Source of the DNA: HGM13233 sp900762805
GTDB lineage: Bacteria > Bacillota > Clostridia > Oscillospirales > Ruminococcaceae
Direction of reading: 5' to 3'
DNA: 64,000 nt
Assembly (NCBI GenBank): GCA_937993755.1
Contig: CALKMA010000034.1
Span: 1 to 64,000 of the forward strand
Shown here: in pieces, positions 43,982 through 51,222 of the stretch
Position numbering within the stretch: the first letter of the stretch is position 1
How the letters are laid out: the number at the start of each line of letters is the position of its first letter
Made by a program: the position numbers and the translations under genes
The notes under the pieces: generated by a model
What the model was told of the DNA's origin: nothing
Seen by the model: only the letters and a program-made list of their open reading frames with translations
The model's database searches: none

Positions 43982-44317
43982 CACGATCTCCACCGCTACG
44001 CGCGCCGGCAGGCAGACAGCGCTGTCGCCCTCCTTTGTCAGGCGGCCAAAGCCCTCGCAGAGATGGTCGGGGCAGAGCGAATCGACAAAAAAGGCGGCTC
44101 CGCCCTCTACGCGGATGGTGGCGCGCAGCCTACCCTCTACCACATAGGTCGCGTCGCGGTCGAGCGGGTAGCTGACGGTCTCGTCGCCGCAGGTGATGCG
44201 CACCAGCAGCGCGCCGCCTGTCTGCCGGTTTCGCAGGATCATGCGCCAGGAGAACAGCGACACTGCCACCAGCACCGTCAGCAGCAGCAGATTTTTCAAA
44301 ACGTGAATTTTTTTCAT
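43958..44317 (-). CDS. NusG domain II-containing protein
   Basis: A 119-residue protein with an N-terminal membrane anchor (NLLLLTVLVAVSLFSWRMIL) and an extracytoplasmic beta domain: LVRITCGDETVSYPLDRDATYVV, then FVDSLCPDHLCEGFGRLTKEGDSAVCLPARVAVEIV. The paired cysteines and CLPxRVxVEI ending are the mark of the stand-alone NusG domain II family in Firmicutes, function unknown. It converges on the RNHCP gene and diverges from the dipeptidase gene. Confidence 0.85.
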   Translation of the reverse strand: MKKIHVLKNLLLLTVLVAVSLFSWRMILRNRQTGGALLVRITCGDETVSYPLDRDATYVVEGRLRATIRVEGGAAFFVDSLCPDHLCEGFGRLTKEGDSAVCLPARVAVEIVKKSGEAG

Positions 44318-44322
44318 ATGGC

Positions 44323-44351
44323 TTGCATTCAGCCTTTCGGCGGGATAAAAT
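44323..44351 (+). promoter_or_regulatory. Promoter of the pepV-like gene
   Basis: TTGCAT (44323-44328), 17 bp, TAAAAT (44346-44351). Confidence 0.7.
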
Positions 44352-44406
44352 AGTAGATGAATTCAGTATACCACAGTGTGTGGCAAAAAGATACGGAGGA
44401 TTCCCC

Positions 44407-45810
44407 ATGGACCATGATTATAGTGAGCTGATCGACCGCTTTGTCGATGAAAATATCGAGGGCTTCAAGGCTGATCTCAAGCGGCTGGTCGATATCAAGA
44501 GCGTCGCCGGCAAGCAGGAGGGCACCGCGCCCTACGGTCTCGGCGTCGCAAAGGCTCTGCACGAGGCACTGACCATTGCCGGCGAGGCCGGCCTCAAGCC
44601 GACCGACTGCGACGGGCACATCGGCTATGCGCATTATGGCGATGAGGACCGGTTTATCGGCATCATCGGCCATATCGACGTCGTGCCGGAGGGCAACGGC
44701 TGGAACACCGACCCCTACAACCTGGTCGAGTGCGGCGGCTATCTGTTGGGCCGCGGCACCGAGGATGACAAGGGCGGGTTTATGATCGGCCTTTACGCCG
44801 TCAAATTCCTGATCGAAAACGGCGTTCCGCTCCGCTACGGCATCCGCCTGCTGGCCGGCTGCGACGAGGAGGTCGGCATGAGCGATATCGAGTATTACAA
44901 GGCACACTGCAAAATGCCGCTGTTCACCATGACGCCCGACGCGGAGTTCCCCGTCTGCTGCGGCGAAAAGGGCATTTACAGCGCCGATCTCATTTCGCGC
45001 CGCCCGGTGTCGGATAGTATCATTGAGCTGCGCGGCGGCGTGGCGAGCAACGCCGTGCCCGATCTGGCCACCGCTTTGCTTGACTGCCCGCTTGAGGCGG
45101 CGCAGCAGGCGGCGCAGGGCGCCGACCATATCACCGTCCGCGGCAGGGACGGCCGCGTCACGGTTATTGCCGACGGCATCTCGGCCCACGCCGGCGAGCC
45201 GGCTCCCGGCCTGAGCGCCATCGTGCTGCTCTGCCGCTTCCTTGCGGGCAGCGGCCTTGTCCCGCAGGACAGCGAGCTGCTGGCCGCCATTGTCGAGCTG
45301 CTGGAGGTCAACGACGGCTCGCGCTTCGGCATCGCGTCGGACGACGGCATCTTCACCCCGCTCACCATCATCGGCGGTATGATCTCACTCGATGAGGGCC
45401 GCCATATCGTGCAGAATCTCAACTGCCGCTACCCGACCTCCATCACTGACGCCGAGCTCAACGAGCGTATCGCCGCCTCGGCCGGCCGGCTGGGCTATGA
45501 GCTTGCCAACGTGCAGGACGGCAACCCGCCGCACTACATCCCGGCCGACAGCCCCGCCATCGGCGCGCTGATGAACGCCTACAACGAGGTGACAGGCCGC
45601 AGCGAGAAGCCCTATGTTATGTCGGGCGGCACGTATGCCCGCCACATCCCCAATGCCGTCGCCTTCGGCATCAATTTTGACGGCAGCAAGAAGCCCGACT
45701 TCGTCGGCTCGATACACGGCAAAAATGAGGGCTATTCCATCGAGAGCGCCAAGGCTGCCATTAAAATCTACATCAGGGCGCTCATTGCCCTGCAAAACGT
45801 CGAGCTGTAA
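44407..45810 (+). CDS. pepV: M20 family dipeptidase (PepV-like)
   Basis: A 467-residue metallopeptidase. FIGIIGHIDVVPEGNGW supplies the first metal ligands (HxD), LLGRGTEDDKGG the bridging Asp, LAGCDEEVGMSD the catalytic Glu pair, and SIHGKNEGYS at the C-terminus the last His. The middle ISAHAGEPAPG segment belongs to the lid/dimer domain. PepV-type enzymes cleave dipeptides with an N-terminal hydrophobic or beta-amino residue in the cytoplasm. CGGAGG precedes ATG 44407; the 28-codon upstream extension overlaps the promoter and is rejected. Confidence 0.93.
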   Translation: MDHDYSELIDRFVDENIEGFKADLKRLVDIKSVAGKQEGTAPYGLGVAKALHEALTIAGEAGLKPTDCDGHIGYAHYGDEDRFIGIIGHIDVVPEGNGWNTDPYNLVECGGYLLGRGTEDDKGGFMIGLYAVKFLIENGVPLRYGIRLLAGCDEEVGMSDIEYYKAHCKMPLFTMTPDAEFPVCCGEKGIYSADLISRRPVSDSIIELRGGVASNAVPDLATALLDCPLEAAQQAAQGADHITVRGRDGRVTVIADGISAHAGEPAPGLSAIVLLCRFLAGSGLVPQDSELLAAIVELLEVNDGSRFGIASDDGIFTPLTIIGGMISLDEGRHIVQNLNCRYPTSITDAELNERIAASAGRLGYELANVQDGNPPHYIPADSPAIGALMNAYNEVTGRSEKPYVMSGGTYARHIPNAVAFGINFDGSKKPDFVGSIHGKNEGYSIESAKAAIKIYIRALIALQNVEL

Positions 45811-45838
45811 GGCACGGCGCTGCTGCCGATCGGCTCGG

Positions 45839-45873
45839 AATGCCCGAACGAAACAGCTCGTTCGGGCATTTTT
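45839..45873 (+). terminator. Terminator after the pepV-like gene
   Basis: A perfect 13-bp stem, AATGCCCGAACGA, with an AACAGC loop, followed by TTTTTG. Confidence 0.8.
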
Positions 45874-45907
45874 GTCTGCGCCGGCCGCCCGTTTTCCGTT
45901 TTTTCGA

Positions 45908-45936
45908 TTGACAGCCCGCCGATTTTGCGGTATGAT
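45908..45936 (+). promoter_or_regulatory. Promoter of tRNA-Leu
   Basis: TTGACA (45908-45913), 17 bp, TATGAT (45931-45936), with the tRNA starting 14 bp later. Confidence 0.75.
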
Positions 45937-45949
45937 ATCGGCGTGATGA

Positions 45950-46035
45950 GCCGCTGTGGTGGAATCGGCAGACACAAGGGACTTAAAATCCCTCGCCCCA
46001 AAAGCATACCGGTTCAAGTCCGGTCAGCGGCACCA
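45950..46035 (+). tRNA. tRNA-Leu (anticodon TAA)
   Basis: An 86-nt gene. The acceptor arms GCCGCTG (45950) and CAGCGGC (46025) pair perfectly, followed by discriminator A and an encoded CCA. The anticodon stem GGGA/TCCC holds the loop CTTAAAA with anticodon TAA at 45984-45986. The T arm is CCGGTTCAAGTCCGG. A long variable arm (about 46 kb side, CGCCCCAAAAGCATA region) is present, as expected for a class II tRNA. Confidence 0.96.
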
Positions 46036-46372
46036 CGCCGGAGCGGGCGGCATATCGTTCGCTCCGAGCTTTTGCAAAAATCACAGCTCATTCGTTCCGC
46101 CGCGCCTTCTTTTCGGCTGCGGCCCGCTTACGCCGGGCTTGCGGCCGGGGAAGGTGCCGGCGGTCTGGATGGCTCAGCTGTACCATAACGGCGGCTGAAG
46201 CGGGATGAGCCCCCTGCTTCGGCCGCCGCTGTATTTATGCCCTGTCATGAATCGGGTCAGGCTTGTGCGGCTTGTTTCCCGCCGATAAAGCCCTGCTTTT
46301 CCCGCCTCACCGGCCGGATAAGCCCGAAAAGAGCGGCCGGGAAAAATCGGGCAGAAAATTTCTGCTCCGGGC
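46036..46372. other. Gap between tRNA-Leu and the CRISPR locus
   Basis: No supported gene. A 15-bp hairpin with two G-U pairs (GGCGGCTGAAGCGGG, 46190-46204, with 46213-46227) might end the tRNA transcript, but the following T content is low. No attachment-site duplication of the tRNA 3' end is evident in the window. Confidence 0.4.
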
Positions 46373-46401
46373 TTGCAATCCAGTGAATGATTTGCTATAC
46401 T
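46373..46401 (+). promoter_or_regulatory. Promoter of the tracrRNA
   Basis: TTGCAA (46373-46378), 17 bp, TATACT (46396-46401). The predicted start near 46408 is a few bases before the anti-repeat. Confidence 0.8.
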
Positions 46402-46407
46402 GTAGAT

Positions 46408-46537
46408 AGTTCTTATACCATACCAAGAACGATTTTGGTTACTATAATAAGGTAGTAAACCGAAAAGCTCTAACGCCCCGCCAAAGGCGGGACGTTATCT
46501 AAGATAGCGCCCCGCCTTTGGCGGGGCGTTATCTTTT
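46408..46537 (+). ncRNA. tracrRNA of the type II-C system
   Basis: The anti-repeat TTATACCATACCAAGAACGAT (46413-46433) is identical to 21 nt of the plus strand of the array repeat, and ACTATAA (46441-46447) matches its end; seven unmatched bases between form the bulge. The tail has two strong hairpins, at 46471-46497 and 46501-46536, the second followed by a T-rich end and serving as terminator. It should pair with crRNA transcribed from the minus strand and load Cas9. It lies just upstream of cas9 on the same strand. Confidence 0.92.
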
Positions 46538-46597
46538 GTGCCGGAAAGAGCAATAGCGGTTATGGCCGCCCCTTGCCGTCAATTGTTATAATTTCGG

Positions 46598-46627
46598 TTG
46601 TAAAGCTCCCGCAAAATATGTTATAAT
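46598..46627 (+). promoter_or_regulatory. Promoter of the cas operon
   Basis: TTGTAA (46598-46603), 18 bp, and TATAAT (46622-46627) with an upstream TG at -14, an extended -10. A second TG-T-TATAAT at 46584-46592 lies just upstream. The sequence 46597-46627 also resembles a degenerate array repeat. The cas9 ATG follows 29 bp later. Confidence 0.6.
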
Positions 46628-46656
46628 CAGATCAAACCAGAAAGGAAGGTGCAGAT

Positions 46657-49600
46657 ATGCTCCCCTATGCGATCGGACTGGATATCGGTATTGCTTCGGT
46701 TGGCTGGGCCGCCGTTGGCCTTGACAGCGAGGAAAATCCATGCGGAATCCTTCAAATGGGCAGCCGCATTTTTGATGCGGCGGAAGGCGAAAGAGGAAAA
46801 TCATTGGCTGCGCCCCGCCGCGAGGCGCGGAGCGTCCGCCGCCGTCTGCGCCGCCATCGGCATCGCAACGAGCGCATCCGTGCCCTGCTTCTGCGTGAGG
46901 GGGTCCTGACACAGGAGCAGATGGACACACTGTTTGATGGGAAGCTGGAGGATATCTATACCCTTCGTGTCCGGGCGTTGGATCAGCTGGTCACGCCCGA
47001 AGAGTTTTCCCGTATTCTGATCCATCTGGCACAGAGGCGCGGCTTTCGCTCCAACCGCAAAAGCGGCGCCGCCGAGGGCGAGGACGGCAAGCTGCTGAAG
47101 GCGGTGAGCGAGAATGAAGCGCGCATGAAGCAGTGCGGCTATCGGACGGTCGGTGAAATGATTCTGCGCGATAAAGCCTTCGCCGACCACAAGCGCAACA
47201 AGGGCGGCGCCTATCTGGCCACCGTCGCCAGAGCGGCCGTGGAAAAAGAAGCGATGGCGATCTTTGCCAGTCAGCGCGAGAAAGGCGCCTGCTTTGCCGC
47301 ACAGCAGCTTGAGAACGAATATATCGAAATCCTTCTCAGCCAGCGCTCTTTTGATGAGGGACCGGGCGGAGAAAGCCCTTACGGCGGCAACCAGACCGAG
47401 AAAAAGGTCGGCACCTGTACACTGGAGGGAAGCAGCGAGCCGCGGGCGGCCAGGGCCTGCATTTCTTTTGAGGAGTTCACGCTGCTGGATAAGCTCAACA
47501 ATCTGCGCGTCGTCAGCAGCGGCAGCTCCGCCGCGCTGGACGAGGAGCAGCGGGCCAAGGTACTGGAGCTTTGCTTCAAAAGGGATGCTGTTGATTTCAA
47601 GGCGATCAGAAGCTGCCTGAAGCTTGAACCGGAGCTTCGGTTCAACCTTGTGAACTACTATGGGAAAGACAAGCCCCAGGAGGAAGCGGAAAAGAAAACA
47701 AAGTTCAGCTACCTGAAGGCCTATCACCGTATCAGGAAGGAATTTGAAAAGAGACAGCCGGGTCGATACGAGATGCTGTCGCGGGAGCAGCTCAACGAAA
47801 TCGGGCGTGTCCTTTCGCTGTATAGGACGACTAAGGGCATTCAGACGGCCCTGAAGGATTCCGGCCTGACCGAGGCTGACCTTGAAACGGTTGATGCGAT
47901 CGGAAGCTTTTCCAAATTCGGCAATCTTTCCGTCAAGGCGTGTGAAAAGCTGCTGCCTTACCTGCGGCAGGGCATGCGGTATAATGAAGCCTGCGAGGCG
48001 GCCGGCTACGATTTCAAGGCGCACAGCGGGCAGGAGCGGACGATGCTTCTGCCGGCGCCGGTTGAGGAGTACGATAACCTGACCAGCCCCGTTGTGCGGC
48101 GGGCCGTTTCGCAGACCATTAAGGTGGTCAACGCCATCATAAGGGAGCAGGGCGGCAGCCCGACCTATGTCAATATTGAATTGGCCCGCGAGCTTTCCCG
48201 TGATTTTAATGAGCGGGAGAAGATCCGGCGCGACAATGAGAGCAACCGCAGTGCCAATGAAAAGCTGATGGAGCAGCTGCGGAAGGACTACGGCCGCATC
48301 AACCCGACGGGGCTTGATCTGGTCAAGCTGCGCCTCTGGCAGGAGCAGCAGGGGTGCTGTGCCTACTCCGGGAAAAACATCCCGGCCGAGCATCTGTTCG
48401 ACGAGAATTACGCCGAAATCGACCACATCATTCCCTACAGCATCAGCTTCGACGATACGCGGTCCAACAAGGTGCTTGTCTTGGCCGGAGAAAATCGGGA
48501 TAAGGGCAACCGGCTGCCCATGCAGTATCTGAGCGGGGAAAAACGGGAACGCTATATCGTGTGGGTCGAGCGTTTTATACGCGATCCGCGCAAGAAGGCC
48601 AAGCTTCTCAAGGAGCAATTCACGGAGGAGGATGAAAAGCGCTTCAAGGAGCGCAACCTGCAGGACACAAAGACCATGGCGGTCTTTTTGAAAAACTATA
48701 TCGAGGATCACCTGCTGTTTGCCCCGTCGAGCCGCCGCATCAAAAGGGTAACAGCCGTCAGCGGCGCCGTAACGGGCTTCCTGCGCAAGAGGTGGGGCAT
48801 TGCCAAGGTGAGGGCCAACGGCGATCTGCACCATGCGGTCGATGCGCTTGTTATTGCCTGCACCACAGACGGGATGATCCGGCGGGTGACACAGTACGCA
48901 AATAGCCGCGAGACCCGCTATCAGTCGGCGCAGAGCGCCAGAAACCGGGAGGAATTTCCCCAGCCATGGCCGCACTTCCACCGCGAGCTTGAGGCCCGTC
49001 TGGAGCCCGATCCGCAGGCCGTTATCGCGCAGCTGCGCCTGCCCTTCTACATGAATGGGAACGTGCCCGAAGTCAGGCCTCTCTTTGTGTCGCGGATGCC
49101 GCGGCGAAAGGTGCACGGTCCCGCCCATGGGGCGACCGTCAAGAGCGCCCGTATGCTGGAGGACGGCTATACGCTGGAAAAAGTTGAGCTGACGGCCTTG
49201 AGGCTCGATAAGGACGGCGAGATCGAGAATTATTACAATCCTGAAAGCGACCGGCTGCTGTACGACGCGCTCAGAGCCAGACTGGCTGAATGCGGGGGCA
49301 ATGGCGAAAAAGCCTTCAAGGACATGGAGTTCCGCAAGCCGAAGCGCGACGGAACGCCGGGGCCGGTCGTGAAAAAGGTCAAGCGCATGAAAAAAAGCAC
49401 GCTGAATGTTTCGCTGCCCAACGGCGGTGTAGCCAAACATGACAAAAGGGTGCGGATCGACGTCTTTCTTGTGCCGGGAGATGGGTACTATTTTGTGCCG
49501 ATCTATGTGGCCGATACGCTGAAGGCTGAGCTGCCGGACAGGGCGAGCGTTGCCCATAAAGAATACAAGGACTGGAAGCAGATGAGGGAGGAGGACTTCA

Positions 49601-49908
49601 TCTTTTCGCTCTATCCGAACGACCTGGTGAAGGTGACTCACAAGAGCGGGATGACGTTTGCGCGCGCCAACAAGGAAAGCACCCTGCCGGAGAGCTATCA
49701 GACAAAGTCGGAGTTTGTCTATTACAAGTCGGCCAATATTTCCAAAGGGTCATTAACCGTTATCAATCACGACAATACCTATGGCATCGACAGCCTCGGC
49801 ATCAAAACGCTGCGGGGCCTTGAAAAATATACCGTCGATATGCTGGGCAATGTCAGCCCCGTCGGGCGGGAAAAGCGCCAGCCGTTCTGCTTCAAAAGGA
49901 GGGGCTGA
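46657..49908 (+). CDS. cas9: Cas9 nuclease, compact type II-C
   Basis: A 1083-residue Cas9, near the small end of the family. RuvC-I is IGLDIGIASVGWA with Asp9; an arginine-rich bridge helix spans about 53-76 (PRREARSVRRRLRRHRHRNE); RuvC-II is YVNIELARELSRDF with Glu508; HNH is IDHIIPYSISFDDTRSNKVL with His590 and the downstream Asn; RuvC-III is HHAVDALVIA with His726 and Asp729. The C-terminal part from about 880 should hold the PAM-interacting domain. All catalytic residues are intact, so it should cut both strands of DNA matched by crRNA. AAGGAAGG precedes the ATG, and cas1 starts 3 bp after the stop. Confidence 0.97.
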   Translation: MLPYAIGLDIGIASVGWAAVGLDSEENPCGILQMGSRIFDAAEGERGKSLAAPRREARSVRRRLRRHRHRNERIRALLLREGVLTQEQMDTLFDGKLEDIYTLRVRALDQLVTPEEFSRILIHLAQRRGFRSNRKSGAAEGEDGKLLKAVSENEARMKQCGYRTVGEMILRDKAFADHKRNKGGAYLATVARAAVEKEAMAIFASQREKGACFAAQQLENEYIEILLSQRSFDEGPGGESPYGGNQTEKKVGTCTLEGSSEPRAARACISFEEFTLLDKLNNLRVVSSGSSAALDEEQRAKVLELCFKRDAVDFKAIRSCLKLEPELRFNLVNYYGKDKPQEEAEKKTKFSYLKAYHRIRKEFEKRQPGRYEMLSREQLNEIGRVLSLYRTTKGIQTALKDSGLTEADLETVDAIGSFSKFGNLSVKACEKLLPYLRQGMRYNEACEAAGYDFKAHSGQERTMLLPAPVEEYDNLTSPVVRRAVSQTIKVVNAIIREQGGSPTYVNIELARELSRDFNEREKIRRDNESNRSANEKLMEQLRKDYGRINPTGLDLVKLRLWQEQQGCCAYSGKNIPAEHLFDENYAEIDHIIPYSISFDDTRSNKVLVLAGENRDKGNRLPMQYLSGEKRERYIVWVERFIRDPRKKAKLLKEQFTEEDEKRFKERNLQDTKTMAVFLKNYIEDHLLFAPSSRRIKRVTAVSGAVTGFLRKRWGIAKVRANGDLHHAVDALVIACTTDGMIRRVTQYANSRETRYQSAQSARNREEFPQPWPHFHRELEARLEPDPQAVIAQLRLPFYMNGNVPEVRPLFVSRMPRRKVHGPAHGATVKSARMLEDGYTLEKVELTALRLDKDGEIENYYNPESDRLLYDALRARLAECGGNGEKAFKDMEFRKPKRDGTPGPVVKKVKRMKKSTLNVSLPNGGVAKHDKRVRIDVFLVPGDGYYFVPIYVADTLKAELPDRASVAHKEYKDWKQMREEDFIFSLYPNDLVKVTHKSGMTFARANKESTLPESYQTKSEFVYYKSANISKGSLTVINHDNTYGIDSLGIKTLRGLEKYTVDMLGNVSPVGREKRQPFCFKRRG

Positions 49909-49910
49909 GC

Positions 49911-50807
49911 ATGGCCTACCGTTCTGTGCTGATCGAGAGCGATGTCCATCTATCGGTAAGAAACCGGCAGCTCGTCATCCGGGCCGACGGCGACCATTCG
50001 CTGCCGGTCGAGGATCTTTCTGCGCTCGTGCTGGAAAGCCGCCAATCCACCATCACAACAGCCGCTCTGTCCCTTTTAGGGCAGAGCGGCTGCGCTGTTT
50101 ATGTCTGCGATGAAAAGCATATGCCCTGCGGCGTACTGCAGCCCTTTGCCGCACATTCGCGGGAGCTGGCTGTTGTGCGGCGGCAGCTGGAGGCGCCGGA
50201 GCCGCTCAAAAAGCGGCTGTGGCAGGTCATAGTTGTGGCCAAGATCCAGAATCAGGCGGCCTGCCTTTCGCTCTGCGGGAAGCAGGCGGCCGCCGACGGC
50301 CTTCTGGCTATGGCCGGGGCCGTCCGTTCGGGCGATACGGCCAATACCGAGGCGGCCGCGGCTGCCCGCTATTTTCCGGCGCTGTTTGAGCCGGGCTTTA
50401 CCCGCGGGCGGGAGGATCCGCGCAACGCCGCCCTCAATTACGGCTATGCCATCCTGCGCGGCAGCATCGCGCGCCATCTGGCGGCTTACGGCCTTGCCCC
50501 GTATATGGGGCTGCATCACCGCAGCGAGCTGAACAATTTCAATCTGGCCGACGATCTGATCGAGCCGTTCCGGCCGCTGGTGGACTGTATGACGGCCTCA
50601 TGGTTTGGGGACGAGCCCTTTACGGCGGAAAACCGGCGGCTGATGCTGACCTGCCTGCATATGGAGCTGCTTTCGGGCGGCAGCCGTCACAGCGCCGGCT
50701 ATGCCATTGAACGGCTGGTGCAGAGCCTGTCAAAAAGTCTGGAGCAAAAGGAGGTGGCGCTGCAGCTGCCGGCGCTGGAACAATTGCGGCTGCATGCCTA
50801 TGAATAA
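49911..50807 (+). CDS. cas1: Cas1 spacer-acquisition integrase (type II)
   Basis: A 298-residue Cas1 starting MAYRSVLIESDVHLSVRNRQLVIRADG with an N-terminal beta domain (SLPVEDLSALVLESRQSTITTAALSLLGQSGCAVYVCD). The catalytic C-terminal domain has AALNYGYAILRG, then GLHHRSELNNFNLADDLIEPFRP, giving metal ligands His202 or His203 and Glu218. With Cas2 it inserts new spacers into the array. It follows cas9 with two intervening bases and overlaps the cas2 start, so all three genes are one transcript. Confidence 0.97.
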   Translation: MAYRSVLIESDVHLSVRNRQLVIRADGDHSLPVEDLSALVLESRQSTITTAALSLLGQSGCAVYVCDEKHMPCGVLQPFAAHSRELAVVRRQLEAPEPLKKRLWQVIVVAKIQNQAACLSLCGKQAAADGLLAMAGAVRSGDTANTEAAAAARYFPALFEPGFTRGREDPRNAALNYGYAILRGSIARHLAAYGLAPYMGLHHRSELNNFNLADDLIEPFRPLVDCMTASWFGDEPFTAENRRLMLTCLHMELLSGGSRHSAGYAIERLVQSLSKSLEQKEVALQLPALEQLRLHAYE

Positions 50808-51120
50808 GCTGATGAGGATATTGGTATTTTTTGATCTGCCCGTTCGCACCAAGCCGCAGCGCCGGGAGGCGACGCGCTTCCGCAATTTTCTGCTGAAGGA
50901 CGGGTACCATATGCTGCAGTATTCGGTTTATGCCCGCGTGTGCAACGGGGCCGACGCCGTGGAAAAGCACCGTGTTCGGATCTATGATAATTTGCCGAAG
51001 AATGGCGCTGTCCGCATGATGGCAATAACAGAACGGCAGTTTGAGGCGATAGAAATATTGCTGGGCCCACACTGTGCGGCGGATGAGCCGTTTGAATCGG
51101 AAATGATGTCTGTTTTTTGA
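50800..51120 (+). CDS. cas2: Cas2 (type II)
   Basis: A 106-residue protein starting MNKLMRILVFFDLPVRTKPQRREATRFRNFLLKDGYHMLQYSVYAR, with the first-strand FFDLP motif of Cas2 and the SVYARVC segment of the dimer core. It bridges two Cas1 dimers during spacer integration. The frame is open back to 50701, but that segment lies inside cas1 in another frame; ATG 50800 overlaps the cas1 stop and matches the family N-terminus. No csn2 or cas4 follows, which defines the locus as type II-C. Confidence 0.95.
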   Translation: MNKLMRILVFFDLPVRTKPQRREATRFRNFLLKDGYHMLQYSVYARVCNGADAVEKHRVRIYDNLPKNGAVRMMAITERQFEAIEILLGPHCAADEPFESEMMSVF

Positions 51121-51169
51121 AAAAAGCAGGAAGCCGGTCGGTTTTAAGCCGACCGGCTTCCCTTTTTTT
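51118..51169. terminator. Bidirectional terminator between cas2 and the array
   Basis: A perfect 13-bp stem, GGAAGCCGGTCGG (51129-51141) with 51149-51161 and loop TTTTAAG. A run of seven T follows on the plus strand (51163-51169), and six A precede on the plus strand, which read as T on the minus strand. It can end the cas operon from the left and crRNA transcripts from the right. Confidence 0.82.
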
Positions 51170-51222
51170 GCAGAACAAACAACCCGAATTTCCGCTTCAG
51201 GAAAGCGTATTCCCGATCGTCT

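Noticed and set aside
46801..49641. A 946-codon minus-strand frame opposite cas9
   Set aside because: Cas9 on the plus strand accounts for the sequence with all motifs; the antisense frame has no start site or homology that I recognise.
50701..50799. A 33-codon N-terminal extension of cas2
   Set aside because: It lies inside cas1 in another frame, and the extra residues do not match Cas2; ATG 50800 fits the family start.
51172..51222. A leader with a promoter on the left side of the array
   Set aside because: I see no -35/-10 pair pointing into the array here, and the tracrRNA anti-repeat shows crRNA comes from the other strand.
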